Below, in pieces: positions 1 to 9,100 of a stretch of 45,715 nucleotides of DNA. Under the pieces are notes generated by a model. The model saw nothing but the letters and a program-made list of their open reading frames with translations. It had not been told where the DNA came from and did not search any database. This DNA is from Caulobacter sp. (lineage in GTDB: Bacteria; Pseudomonadota; Alphaproteobacteria; Caulobacterales; Caulobacteraceae): contig JAGIBE010000088.1 in NCBI GenBank assembly GCA_017744495.1, forward strand, positions 1 through 45,715, given 5' to 3'. A program made the translations under genes and the position numbers. Positions within the stretch are counted from its first letter, which is position 1. Each line of letters begins with the position of its first letter.

Positions 1-463
1 GGTCGAGCCGCTGCGCGAGCTCTTCAAGGACGAGGTCCGGGCGCTGGGCGTCGAGCTGGGCCTGGCCCCGGCCTTCGTCGGCCGCCACCCGTTCCCCGGC
101 CCGGGCCTGGCCATCCGCATCCCGGGCGACATCACGCCGGAGAAGGTCAAAGTCCTGCAGGACGCCGACGCCATCTACCTCGAAGAGATCCGCAACGCCG
201 GCCTCTACGACAAGATCTGGCAGGCCTTCGCGGTGCTGCTGCCCGTCAAGACGGTCGGGGTCATGGGCGACGCCCGCACCTATGAGAACGTCCTGGCCCT
301 GCGCGCGGTCACCTCGACCGACGGCATGACCGCTGACTTCTTCGAGTTCCCCTGGGACGTCCTGGGCAAGACCGCCACCCGGATCATCAATGAGGTCCGA
401 GGCGTCAACCGCGTGGTCTACGACGTGACGTCTAAGCCGCCCGGCACGATCGAGTGGGAATAA
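1..463 (+). CDS. guaA: GMP synthase (glutamine-hydrolysing), C-terminal part
   Basis: This is the 3' end of a gene that begins before the window; the reading frame opens at base 2. GMP synthase converts XMP, glutamine and ATP to GMP in the cytoplasm, the last step of guanine nucleotide synthesis. The visible 153 residues cover the end of the ATP-pyrophosphatase domain and the C-terminal dimerisation domain. The family stretch [12 protein letters not shown] is present, and the protein ends with the hallmark [16 protein letters not shown] immediately before TAA. The N-terminal glutamine amidotransferase domain lies outside the window. Assignment is secure from these end motifs. The following 240 bases hold no convincing gene, so guaA appears to be the last gene of its unit. 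Confidence 0.97.
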   Translation, partial: VEPLRELFKDEVRALGVELGLAPAFVGRHPFPGPGLAIRIPGDITPEKVKVLQDADAIYLEEIRNAGLYDKIWQAFAVLLPVKTVGVMGDARTYENVLALRAVTSTDGMTADFFEFPWDVLGKTATRIINEVRGVNRVVYDVTSKPPGTIEWE

Positions 464-643
464 TCCCGCGTCGTTTTGGGACGCTTGGAGGCGATTTTCG
501 GACCCTAGCTCCGCCCCTGTCCTTCGGTTGCCTGAGTGCACATGTTGACGGAGATTAGAGCGCCGCTTGGTGGAAGCTAAGCTGAAGGCGCCGAGGACGG
601 AACGTCAGCAAAGCCAGCTACTTTCATCGTGCCGATTTCCCGC

Positions 644-674
644 TTGCACCGGCCCTTGGGGCCGGCCGCATAAG
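644..674 (+). promoter_or_regulatory. Putative MerR-type promoter with 17-bp dyad in a 19-bp spacer
   Basis: A -35-like TTGCAC (644-649) and a weak -10-like CATAAG (669-674) are separated by 19 bp. The spacer region contains a perfect dyad, CCGGCCC-TTG-GGGCCGG (649-665). MerR-family activators are known to bind dyads inside over-long 19-bp spacers. The downstream gene is a MerR/TipAS regulator whose TTG start lies 29 bases further on, so autoregulation is the simple reading. The -10 match is poor, so this is inference from spacing and symmetry. Confidence 0.45.
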
Positions 675-702
675 GCTAAGCGTTCGAGCGAAAGGCGAGA
701 TT

Positions 703-1503
703 TTGGCGACAGATCACCATCTTCGTACGGCGGACGTCGCCCGTCGCTTCGGCGTCAGCGGCAAAGCGTTGCGCCTCTATGAAGCCCAGGGCCTGGTCAA
801 GGCCGAACGTACGGCGGCGGGGTGGCGCTCTTATGGGCCCCAACAGATCGCGCGGCTGCACATGGTGATCGCGCTCAAGAGTTTTGGTTTCCCGCTCAGC
901 CGGATCGCCGAGCTCATGTCGGGACGTCTGCCCGCACTCGAGGATTTCCTCTAACTGCATGAGCAGATGCTGCGGGAGCAGGAGGCGCGGATCCAGCGCG
1001 CGCTTCACCTGATCTCAGCGGCTCGCGTCAAAGCCGTCCAGCTTGGCAGCCTGTCCTCGGACGACCTGATGACCCTGACCAAGGAACTCAACATGACCGA
1101 GAAGCACCAGGAAGCCATGCACGCCGCCTATGAGGCCGTGGCGGCCAAGCACTTCACGCCCGAGGACCAGGCCTCTCTCGCCGCGAACGGATATCGCGGC
1201 ATGGCCAGCGTGGATATGGAATGGACGCAACTGCACGCCGAGGCGACACGACTGATGACCGTGGGCGATCCGAGTACGCCGGAGGCGATGGATCTCGCAC
1301 GGCGTTGGATGCTGAAAGTGTTCGAGGCGACGGGCGGTGACCCGGGCCTCACCCGCAAGATGAGGGATGTGGCTCGGAAAACGCACGATCAGCCTGGCTT
1401 CGCCGCCGCGTCCAGCTCATCAAACGCGATGATGGATTTCGTCGCCCAGGCATACGGCGCAGCCATAGAGGTTGGACTGATGCCGCGCCCTGAAGGCGCG
1501 TAG
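703..1503 (+). pseudogene. MerR-family regulator with TipAS domain, interrupted by in-frame TAA
   Basis: A TTG start at 703 opens a MerR winged-helix domain (DVARRFGVSGKALRLYEAQG, residues about 10-29) that runs into the usual dimerisation helix. An in-frame TAA at 952-954 follows EDFL. The same frame then continues without a shift as LHEQMLREQEARIQ and on to a TipAS-like ligand-binding domain (about 1075-1500; TKELNMTEKHQEAMHAAYEA-type start). Intact relatives are single proteins of about 260 residues, and position 952 normally falls inside the linker helix. A CAA to TAA change would explain it. An internal ATG at 967 could yield the C-terminal part alone, as TipAS is made from TipAL. I call it a pseudogene, but a sequencing error or an expressed TipAS-only product is possible. 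Confidence 0.8.
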
Positions 1504-1603
1504 TAGGCACGTTCCTCGAAGCGCGCCGATGGCGGAAAATGGCGCTGCCCGCCGTTGAGAAATCGACTATGGCGTCCACCACCTCAACGGGATGAGCTCT
1601 CGA

Positions 1604-2100
1604 TCAACCGCCCGCGGCGGCAGGAAAAGGGGCCTCGAGGCCTGTCAGCAAACCGTTTAAGGCCGCGCTGGCGGCGTCGAGAGATGGCCACCGGTCGGCT
1701 AAAAGCCCATCCGCGCTGAGTAGCGTGAGCCCGTGAAGCTGAGTCCAGCAGGCCATCGCTTGTTCGTGCGGGTCGCATCGGCGCAGCCACCCTGCCGCCT
1801 GTCCCCGCGCCATAAGGTCGGCAAGTCCCTCAAAAGAGGCCGGTGAGCTGGCGTCGAGGCGTGAATTCTTCGCGGCGCGTGCATCGGGACTGAACATCAG
1901 CCGGTAAAGGTTGGCGTTGGCGATGCCGAAGCCGACATAGGCCAAGCAGCGCTTCTCATACTCCTCACGCAAGGCTTGGCCCGGATATCGAACGGCGCGC
2001 AACGTCTCCTCGAGCCGTTCGAAGCCTAGCGTCGCGAGCTCCGCCAGGAGGGTCGCCTTGTCGGGAAAGTGCTTATACGGAGCCGCGTGACCTGGCGCTT
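1604..2100 (-). pseudogene. TetR-family regulator remnant, 5' end missing
   Basis: The minus-strand frame ending at TGA 1604-1606 encodes a TetR C-terminal ligand domain. Upstream it includes the end of the DNA-binding domain: HAAPYKHFPDKATLLAELA matches the helix-turn-helix end and helix 4 of TetR proteins. Beyond about 2095 the frame loses all TetR similarity and runs antisense into the neighbouring AraC gene, whose stop is at 2103. About 30 N-terminal residues that should form helices 1-2 are therefore gone, and no ATG with a ribosome site is available. Only a weak TTG at 2002 could start translation, and it would lack the HTH. The breakpoint next to the AraC 3' end suggests an old deletion or rearrangement. 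Confidence 0.75.
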
Positions 2101-2102
2101 CG

Positions 2103-2642
2103 CTACAAACGGCGGAGTTGCTCGCGCCGCCAGCGGGCGGGGGCGCTGCCCATGATCGCTCGGAAGGTGCGAGCCATGTGAGCCTGGTCGCAGAAGCCGC
2201 TGTCGAGGGCGATCTGGCACAGGGTGAAGGCCGTACCGCGCATCAGGACCTTGGCGCGGTCCACGCGTCTGCGGATGACGTAGCCGTGCGGGCTGATCGC
2301 GAAGCTGGCCTTGAAGCGCCGGGAGAACTGGCCGACGCTGAGCCCGACCAGCGCGGCCAGTTCCTGATTGCCGATCGGCCGATGGATGTGGTCGGCGATA
2401 TGGCGCACGATCCTGCGCTCCTGCCAGGGCGCTAGCTGAGGCGTCGCCGCCCGTCCGGCTCGCGCTGGGACCTGGGTGACCGGCTCCAGGAGGCGGGCGG
2501 CCTGGTCCAGCAGGGTTCTGGCCTGGGCCGGATCGATGTCCATCGCCCGTTCGGCGCGGAGCAGCATGTCCAGCACGGCCTGGGCCATGAAGCCCGCCGG
2601 GAACGTTCCCGTGTCGGCCGGCGAGGCGCTCATCGCATTCAT
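2103..2642 (-). CDS. AraC-family transcriptional regulator (short, 179 aa)
   Basis: The C-terminal 100 residues form a standard AraC DNA-binding domain with two helix-turn-helix units (ELAALVGLSVGQFSRRFKA; then QIALDSGFCDQAHMARTFRA before MGSAPARWRR). The N-terminal 75 residues are short and helical, with no cupin or sugar-binding effector fold. ATG at 2642 is chosen because GGGAG lies about 10 bases upstream. The open frame extends further, but only as antisense to the sigma gene. It is divergent from the ECF sigma gene across 177 bp, so it may control that system, but this is inferred only from position. The stop abuts the truncated TetR remnant. The ligand is unknown. Confidence 0.85.
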   Translation of the reverse strand: MNAMSASPADTGTFPAGFMAQAVLDMLLRAERAMDIDPAQARTLLDQAARLLEPVTQVPARAGRAATPQLAPWQERRIVRHIADHIHRPIGNQELAALVGLSVGQFSRRFKASFAISPHGYVIRRRVDRAKVLMRGTAFTLCQIALDSGFCDQAHMARTFRAIMGSAPARWRREQLRRL

Positions 2643-2819
2643 CTTCGTTCTCCCGGACGGCCGTCGTTCCAAGCCGCCTGATGGGCGATACGCACGTCGG
2701 CGAAAAATCCTCACCGCCCGGATTCTTCGCGCATCGTGATGAGGACTTCGGCGCGGGCCGCGTTGTGCCTTGTCGACGGCTGACGCTCGCGGGGCGTTGG
2801 ACAGATCGCGGAGTCTCTG

Positions 2820-3371
2820 ATGGGAATGGCGCGAGAGGGGCCCATGACCGACGCTTCCGACGCCGCCGCGCGCGCGGACGCCTTCGCCCGGCAGGCGGCG
2901 GCGATGCGCGGCCCCCTGGCCGCCTATTTCCGCCGTCGGATCCGCAACGCCGGCGAGGTCGAGGATCTGGTGCAAGAGGTCTTCCTGCGCCTCACCGTGC
3001 GCGGCACGCCCGACAACACCGATCACGCCAGCAGCTACATCTTCCAAACGGCCGCCAGCGTGCTGGCCGACCGCCATCGCCGCCGCACGGTCCGTCACGC
3101 CGACGAGCATGTGATGCTGGATCCCGATCTGTGCGCCGAGCAGAGCTTCGATCCCGACCGCATCTTCTCGGGCAAGCAGGCGCTGAACGTCGCCGCCGCC
3201 GCCCTGATGACCCTGCCGGAGCGGACGCGGACGATCTTCCTGCTGCGGCGGATCGATGGCCTACGCCACCAGGCCATCGCCAGCCGGCTTGGCGTTTCGG
3301 TCAGCGCCGTGGAAAAGCACATGGTCCGCGCCATCGAGCACCTGATGGCCTACGCGGGAGACGCCCGATGA
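2820..3371 (+). CDS. ECF RNA polymerase sigma factor, FecI type
   Basis: Sigma-70 region 2 is visible (YFRRRIRNAGEVEDLVQEVF, about residues 39-58). Region 4 ends in a helix-turn-helix (HQAIASRLGVSVSAVEKHMV, about 148-167). Length (183 aa) and the Ser-x-x-x-Val-Glu-Lys-His ending are typical of FecI-like factors that switch on TonB-dependent receptor genes after a signal from an outer-membrane receptor through FecR. ATG 2820 has CGGAG upstream; ATG 2844 (MTDASDAA) with GAGGGG just before it is an equally good alternative. Its stop overlaps the fecR start by 4 bases (ATGA), so the two are translationally coupled. The likely target is the STN-bearing receptor gene at 6175-9273, inferred from proximity. 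Confidence 0.9.
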   Translation: MGMAREGPMTDASDAAARADAFARQAAAMRGPLAAYFRRRIRNAGEVEDLVQEVFLRLTVRGTPDNTDHASSYIFQTAASVLADRHRRRTVRHADEHVMLDPDLCAEQSFDPDRIFSGKQALNVAAAALMTLPERTRTIFLLRRIDGLRHQAIASRLGVSVSAVEKHMVRAIEHLMAYAGDAR

Positions 3372-4417
3372 CCCGCGGCACGCCCACCCTCGAAGAGTTG
3401 CGCGGTCTGACGTCGGACCAGGCGGCCGCGCGCTGGCTGGCCAGCGAGGATAGAGACCCGTCGGCGCTTGTGCATTGGCTGGCCCAGAACGGGGACAATC
3501 GCGACGCCTGGGCCAAGGCGCGGCGTTCGTGGGACGTGTTCGACGACGCTGAGGACAACGACCTGATCGCGGCCATGGCGCGCGCCGCCCGGCAGGCCAA
3601 GCCCGAGCCCGTCGCCGGCTGGTTCCGGCCAGGGCTGATCGCCGCGTCGATCGCCGCCGCCGCGCTGGCGATGACCTTCGTGGTCGGCGCGCAGCAGGGC
3701 TGGCTCGACCGCACCACCAAGCCTGCGGGGGGCGCGACCAACGCGGCCGCCTCGCTCGCCGCCATCGGTCGCCCCGACTACGTGACGGGCCGGGGGCAGA
3801 GGTCGATCATCGACCTGTCGGACGGTACGCGCGTGACGCTGGACGCCGACACCGCGGTCGACGTGGCCTTCGCGGATGGACGTCGCGACGTGCGGCTGCT
3901 GAACGGCCGGGCTTTCTTCGACGTCGCCCACGACCGGGCCCATCCTTTCGCCGTCCAGGCGGGTGGACGCACGGTCACGGCCCTGGGCACCCAGTTCGAC
4001 GTGCGCCTGACGCCTGGCGCTCTGCAAGTGGTGCTGGCCGAGGGCAGGGTGCGGGTGACCTTGGCGGCGGGCGGCCCGGCCGCCCCGCCGGTCGAGCTCG
4101 CTCCCGGGCAGGCGTTCTCGGCCCAGACCGGCGCGGCGGGCAAGGTCGCCGCCATCGATCTGGACGAGGCCTTGGCCTGGAAGCAGGGGGTGGTGGAGTT
4201 TCACGACCAGCCGCTGTCCGAGGCCGTCGGCCTGCTGAACCGCTACACGCGGGCCCAGATCGTCATCAAGGATCCCAAGGTGGCCGCGCTGCGTGTCACG
4301 GGGGTGTTCAAGACAGGCGACGTCGAGCGTTTCGGGCGCGCGGTGTCCCAGGTCCTGCCGGTCAGGATGGTCGCCCGAGACGCCGACACCTACGAGCTGG
4401 TGTCCGCCAAGCGCTAG
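3368..4417 (+). CDS. FecR-family transmembrane anti-sigma/signal transducer
   Basis: This 349-residue protein has the full FecR layout. An N-terminal cytoplasmic sigma-binding region (about 12-60, with the family's RDAWAKARRSW pattern) is followed by one transmembrane helix (about 89-108). A periplasmic FecR domain spans about 140-232 (LSDGTRVTLDADT, GRAFFDV, ALGTQFDVR). A C-terminal secretin/TonB-like short domain (about 280-345; VVEFHDQPLSEAVGLLNRYT) contacts the receptor's STN domain. It relays receptor occupancy across the inner membrane to the sigma factor encoded just upstream, with which it overlaps by 4 bases. The ATG at 3368 is fixed by that overlap. The long open frame upstream of it is only a shadow of the sigma gene. 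Confidence 0.93.
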   Translation: MTRGTPTLEELRGLTSDQAAARWLASEDRDPSALVHWLAQNGDNRDAWAKARRSWDVFDDAEDNDLIAAMARAARQAKPEPVAGWFRPGLIAASIAAAALAMTFVVGAQQGWLDRTTKPAGGATNAAASLAAIGRPDYVTGRGQRSIIDLSDGTRVTLDADTAVDVAFADGRRDVRLLNGRAFFDVAHDRAHPFAVQAGGRTVTALGTQFDVRLTPGALQVVLAEGRVRVTLAAGGPAAPPVELAPGQAFSAQTGAAGKVAAIDLDEALAWKQGVVEFHDQPLSEAVGLLNRYTRAQIVIKDPKVAALRVTGVFKTGDVERFGRAVSQVLPVRMVARDADTYELVSAKR

Positions 4418-4582
4418 GCCGCCTTCGCCCTGAGGAAACCCGAAAACGCTGCGTTCTCCCTTTCGAGCGCCGCGATCGCCACACGACCGTCTTGCCGATG
4501 TCGTCGCTCGAACCCCCTATGCCCCCCGACATGACGTCGCCCCTGACCGTCCGCGACCCGCCGGCCGACCACTGAGCAAGAA

Positions 4583-4613
4583 AAGGGAGCAAGGCGGTCG
4601 GCCTTGCTCCCTT
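4583..4613 (-). terminator. Rho-independent terminator for the hydrolase-cupin operon
   Basis: A perfect 13-bp stem (AAGGGAGCAAGGC / GCCTTGCTCCCTT) with a 5-base loop lies 22 bases beyond the cupin stop. On the minus strand it is followed by TTCTTGC, a short T-rich tail; on the plus strand no T run follows. It also separates the convergent fecR gene. Confidence 0.75.
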
Positions 4614-4634
4614 CAACTTCAGGGCCGTCGCCCG

Positions 4635-5132
4635 TCAGGGCTTGGGCGCGTCGCCGGCCTCGACATAGTCGGTGCTCGTCGGGCCGTAGCCGGAAATGTA
4701 GACGCTGGCGCCCTCGGGGCCGGTCATGGCGAAGTGATCGACGCCGGCCGGCTCGCTGTAGAAGCCGCCCGGCGGCAGGACTTTGGTCAAGGCCTCGTCG
4801 GCCTTGCGCCCATAGCCGAACCGCCAAACCCCGGCGACCACGACGGCCGTGCGGTCGTCGCGATGGCTGTGGGCGGCGATGCGCATGTTGGGCGGCACCC
4901 GCAGGGCGATCGTGTAGGGGCCGGCCTTGGTCGGATCGCCGTACAGCACCGTCGTGCGGATGCCGGCCACGCCCGAGGTGCCGGCCGTGGCGCCGCCCTG
5001 GACCAGGCCGTCGATGTCGGCCGGGGTCAGGCGCACCTGGACCGGGCGTGTGGGGGCGTCGGCGGCGAGGGCGGGGCCGGCGAGGGCGACCAGCAGCAGC
5101 GCGGCGCCGGTGGAGGCGAGGCGGCGGCTCAC
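4635..5132 (-). CDS. Exported cupin-domain protein
   Basis: The product has 165 residues with a Sec signal peptide (about 1-23, ending ALA-AD). A single cupin-like barrel follows: PPNMRIAAHSHRDDRTAVVV carries the motif-1 histidines, and FYSEPAGVDHFAMT the second metal-binding region. Such small periplasmic cupins are often of unknown function; metal binding is likely from the HxH pattern. It starts with GTG at 5132, overlapping the hydrolase stop in GTGA, so it is the second gene of a two-gene operon. Its position between the FecI/FecR pair and the STN receptor suggests a role in handling the same substrate, but the sequence does not show which. Confidence 0.85.
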   Translation of the reverse strand: MSRRLASTGAALLLVALAGPALAADAPTRPVQVRLTPADIDGLVQGGATAGTSGVAGIRTTVLYGDPTKAGPYTIALRVPPNMRIAAHSHRDDRTAVVVAGVWRFGYGRKADEALTKVLPPGGFYSEPAGVDHFAMTGPEGASVYISGYGPTSTDYVEAGDAPKP

Positions 5133-6061
5133 GGCTTGGCGTCCAGGAAGGCGCGCACGATCGTCACGGTGGCCTTGGGATTCTCTTCCATGATCCAGTG
5201 GCCCGAGTCGGGGACCACGCCCTCGGTGACGTCGGTGGCGGCGTAGCGCATTACGGTCGCCATCATCGGCCCGAACGACTTCTCGCCGCCCAAGGCCAGC
5301 ACGGGCATGGTCAGCTTGCCCTCGGCCATGAAGGCCTTGTTGTCGATCGCGTCCTGATCGAAGGCGGCGAACTGCGAGAAGCCGCCGTGCATGGCGCCGG
5401 GCAGGGCATACAGCTTGGCGTAGTGTTCGCGCGAGGACTCGGTGAATCGGGCCGGATTAGCCGAGAACTCATTCCAGAAGCGGTCGAGATAGATACGCTC
5501 GCGACCGGCCACCAGGCGCTCCATGTCCGGACCGCCGAACCGGAAGTGCCACAGCAGCGGGTTCTTGAGAATCTCCTCCCACGGTCCGACGCCCGGCAGC
5601 GGCGCGTCGATCAGCACGAAGCGGTGGACGCGGTCGCGGTGCTCGGCGGCGAAGGCGTAGCCGACCATGTTGCCGATATCGTGGGTGACCAAGTCGACCT
5701 TGGTGATCTTCAGGGCGTCGAGCACGCCGGCCACGTCGCCGCCCTGAGTCTTTTTGTCATAGCCGCCGGAAACGGGCTTGGACGACAGTCCCAGACCCCG
5801 AAGGTCCGGCACGATCACGGTGTGGTCCTTGGCGAGGTCCTCGGCCATCGGTTCCCACATGTCGCCGGTCTCGCCATACCCGTGCAGCAGCACCACGGCC
5901 GGACCCTTACCGCCGACGCGGACGTGGATCGTCACGCCGTTGGTGGCGATGTCCTGGGTCTTGAAGTCGGCGGGGAACGGTTTGACCTGCGCCTGGGCCG
6001 TGGCGATCGGCGCGGTCGAAAGGAATAGGGTCGCCAGGGCGACCGGGACGAATTTGAACAC
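5129..6061 (-). CDS. Exported alpha/beta hydrolase, epoxide hydrolase/dehalogenase-like
   Basis: The GTG at 6061 is chosen over upstream in-frame starts. A strong GGAGG precedes it, and it gives a clean signal peptide (about 1-25, ending AQAQ). The 310-residue product has an alpha/beta hydrolase core: oxyanion segment LLHGYGETGDMW (58-69), nucleophile elbow VTHDIGNMVGYAFA with Asp128, and general-base His288 in PDSGHWIMEENP. An Asp nucleophile in HDxG is the pattern of epoxide hydrolases and haloalkane/haloacetate dehalogenases, rather than Ser esterases. HGYGE replaces the usual HGFPE. It overlaps the cupin gene by 4 bases. The periplasmic location and the neighbouring receptor suggest processing of an imported compound. 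The substrate is unknown. Confidence 0.88.
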   Translation of the reverse strand: MFKFVPVALATLFLSTAPIATAQAQVKPFPADFKTQDIATNGVTIHVRVGGKGPAVVLLHGYGETGDMWEPMAEDLAKDHTVIVPDLRGLGLSSKPVSGGYDKKTQGGDVAGVLDALKITKVDLVTHDIGNMVGYAFAAEHRDRVHRFVLIDAPLPGVGPWEEILKNPLLWHFRFGGPDMERLVAGRERIYLDRFWNEFSANPARFTESSREHYAKLYALPGAMHGGFSQFAAFDQDAIDNKAFMAEGKLTMPVLALGGEKSFGPMMATVMRYAATDVTEGVVPDSGHWIMEENPKATVTIVRAFLDAKP

Positions 6062-6174
6062 CTGCTGTCCTCCGGAGGGGGCGCGGCGCGAGCCGCGTCT
6101 AGGCGTCCGGGCGGACGCCGTCACCGAAGGGGAACGCAGGGTTTTGGGAAACCCTCATCAAGGTCGAAACGGCT

Positions 6175-9100
6175 CTAGAAGTGGCCTACCAGGCTGAGCT
6201 CGAAGCGCCGCCGGCGCGGGTCGCTACGATAGTCGTAGCCCATGTGGTTCGGGTCAGGGACGATCGGCGGCGTGGTGTCCAGCAGGTTCCGCACGGCGAA
6301 GCGCACGTCCAGCGACTGGAGTGATCGGTCCGCTCCGAACTCGAACCGCCGCCGAGCCGTCAGGTCGAAATAGACACGCGAGGGGATGTAGCTCCGCTTC
6401 TGGTTCTGGACCGTGGTCTGGATCAGGACGACGCTGTAGGGCGAGAACCGCGGGCTGGAGCGGCCCAGATATTGAGCGTTCAGGTCTAGCAGCAGCGGCC
6501 CGCGCTCCCACTGCACGCCCGCGTTGCCGCGCCATTCCAGCGGACCGTCCCGGAAGCCGACGCGGTCCAGCCACGGCCCGCCTGGCTTGCGTCGCGACTT
6601 CAAGGTCGGTTGCCAGGTCGCGGCGCCGTAGAGGCGCGTGTCGCCGTCGAAGACCGGCTCAAGCGTCCAGTCCATCTGGAAGTCCACCGTCTCGGCGATC
6701 GTGGTCCCGATATTGCCCAGGCCGCCATAGAGGGCCGTGACTCGGCCGGCCGTATAGCCCAGGGCCGCGTCGGCGTCCGACAGCGGTTCGCGGATCACGC
6801 GGTTGGGGTAGTCCTCCTCATGCTCGAGGATTTGCTGAGCATTGAGGCCCGACGCGCCGATCTCGTCGCGGATCTCCACCCGGGACGCGTCGATCGACAG
6901 GCGAGGACCGTTGCGGCCGGACGGATTGAGCACGACCCCGGCCGATCGGGTCTCGCCCTTCTCGTTGCCGATGTCGTGCCAGCCGCTGCGGCCCACCACG
7001 AACGGGCCGTCGGCGATGATCGGCCGTCCGCCGCGCTTGGGGTCGTTGAACGGGTAGACGCCGTAGCTGGTGGCGATGATGCCCAGCTGCTGGAGCTGGC
7101 TCATGTCCGGCGGCGACTCCCCGGTCGCGGCGCTGGCCCGCAGCATCAGCCAGTCCGTCGGGAAGACCCGGGCTCCCACGGTGAAGACGTTGTCGGCGTT
7201 ATGGACGCTGGTGCGGACCTGGCGGGTGGAAGTCCCGGTCAGGATGGTGTCCGGAAAGGTCGTCTCCACCGCGTCGCGTCGTAGGGCCAACTGCAGCTCC
7301 AGGCCTCGCGCGAGCGCGAATCCAGCGTCTCGCGACAGAAGCGGCGCCCGCAACTCGACATAGCCGGACTTCACCAACTGGACCCGATCGGGTGTAAGCG
7401 ACTTCGACGTTCCGGTTCGGCTGAACACAAAATAGTCGGTCTCGGGCATGCGCTCCCGTCGGACCTCGCCCAGTAGGGTCGCCGACAGCGGGCCTCCAGG
7501 CAGGGTGGCCAGAGGCCCGGCCGCGCGGATGACGCCGCTGCTGAACTGCGTCTTCAATCGGCTGTGCTGGCCTGACGGGGCGGCGTAGGCCAGAGTCGCC
7601 GCCTGCAAGGCCGCGAAGTCGCCGAGCGGAATGACGGGGGCCTGGCCCGCGGCGCCCGCAAGGCCATTCCACAGCGCGTTTCCGATATCGGAGGTGACCG
7701 TCATGCCGTTGCGGCGCATGTCGAACATCGAGCGGCCGACCGTGTAGTCGGCGGAGGCCTGCCATTGTCGTGGGAGGCCGACGATCAGTCCGCCGGTGGC
7801 GCGCCGGACGTCGGTGGTGACCACCTTCTCGTCGAAGATGCCGGGCACGGGGTAGTCGAAAATGACGCCATTCGCGAACAGATTGCCGACCGCGTTGGCG
7901 TGGCTCACGGAGCGCAAGGCCAGGTACCGGGGCGTCTCCGCCCGGCCCTGGTTGTGCAGTTGCATACCGTCGACGAAGGCCTCGACCTGGTCGCTGATTT
8001 GGTGGCGGACGCTGAACAGCACGGAATAGGTCTCAGGCGTCGAGATCAGCGAGGTCTCGTCGCCGGCCATGCCTGTAGCCGGGGTGGTGGGCAGTTTTCC
8101 GGCATTGGCCGTCAGGAGCGCCACCTTCTCTTGCTCCGTGCCGTGAAAGTCGATGGGCAGGAATGTGTAGCTGCTGGTTAGCGTGGTTCCGCCATAGGCG
8201 GGGTCCAACCTCAAGGGTTCTCCCTGGCTGCTGCGGACGGTGATCGCATTGGCGGGCCTCTGCTGCAGCAGGAACGCCACGGGGAAGTTCTGTGCCTGCC
8301 ACTCCAGGGACCGACGGGCGTAGTCGCGCTGTCCGACGGAGAGCTTCTCCGCCGCCGAATAGGACGCCGCCAGCATGACGTCCGTGCGCCCCCCGTCGGG
8401 CGTGAAGCCGATCCGCCCCTCGACGCGTCCGTGGGCGGCGTCGCCTCGGCTGGAGACGCCCGAGACCACGGCCAGGTCCGCGCCTCGATAGTCGCGCTTC
8501 AGGACGATATTGACCACGCCGCCGATGGCGGTGGGGCCGTGGATGCCGCCGGCCGTGGCGGTCAGGGTCTCGATCCGTTCCACCGCGCCCAGTGGGATGG
8601 CGTTGATGTCGCTCTGTTCCAGGCCGGCGACTCGGGAGGGCATGCTGGGTAGTCGCCGGCCGTCGACCAGCACGAGGGTGCGCTGCAGGCCCACGCCACG
8701 GAGGTCGACCGCCGAATTGGCGCCGCCGGTGTCGTTCACATACTGACTAGGCGAGATGACCTGGGCGTTGGCCGGCAGCCGTTCGCGCAGGTATTGGTCG
8801 AGATTGTCCTGTACGGCGACGCGCAGGTCGCGCGGGCCCAGGACATCGTAGGGCTGGATGTCGTTCTCGGTGCGGCGGATGTCGGCGTTCTGGCTGCGCC
8901 GGCCGACGACCAGGACTTCCGAGATCGCCCCGTCGCCGGGATCGGCGATCTGCTGGCGCGGCAGTTCGAACAGCACGAAGACGCCGTCGGGCGTGAGCCT
9001 GTAGCCGACGCCGGACCCGGTCAACAGCAGGGCCAGGGCCTGCTGGGTGGTCAGCCTCCCCTTGATCGCCGAGGTCTTCCGGCCCCGGACCAGATCGGCG

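Noticed and set aside
703..1503. Reading the MerR part and the TipAS part as two normal genes
   Set aside because: Both lie in one frame, separated only by a TAA, and the missing linker residues are encoded right after it. One broken gene is the simpler view.
2681..3367. N-terminal extension of the FecR open frame
   Set aside because: It overlaps the whole sigma gene in another frame and is Arg/Pro-rich; the ATG at 3368 in the ATGA overlap is the real start.
4498..4575. 25-codon frame between fecR and the terminator
   Set aside because: It has no ribosome site, is Pro/Asp-rich, and nothing supports expression; the terminator that follows works on the opposite strand.
4604..6028. Long plus-strand open frame opposite the hydrolase-cupin operon
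   Set aside because: The translation is Arg/Gly-rich with no recognisable domain and mirrors the third codon positions of the minus-strand genes. It is a shadow.
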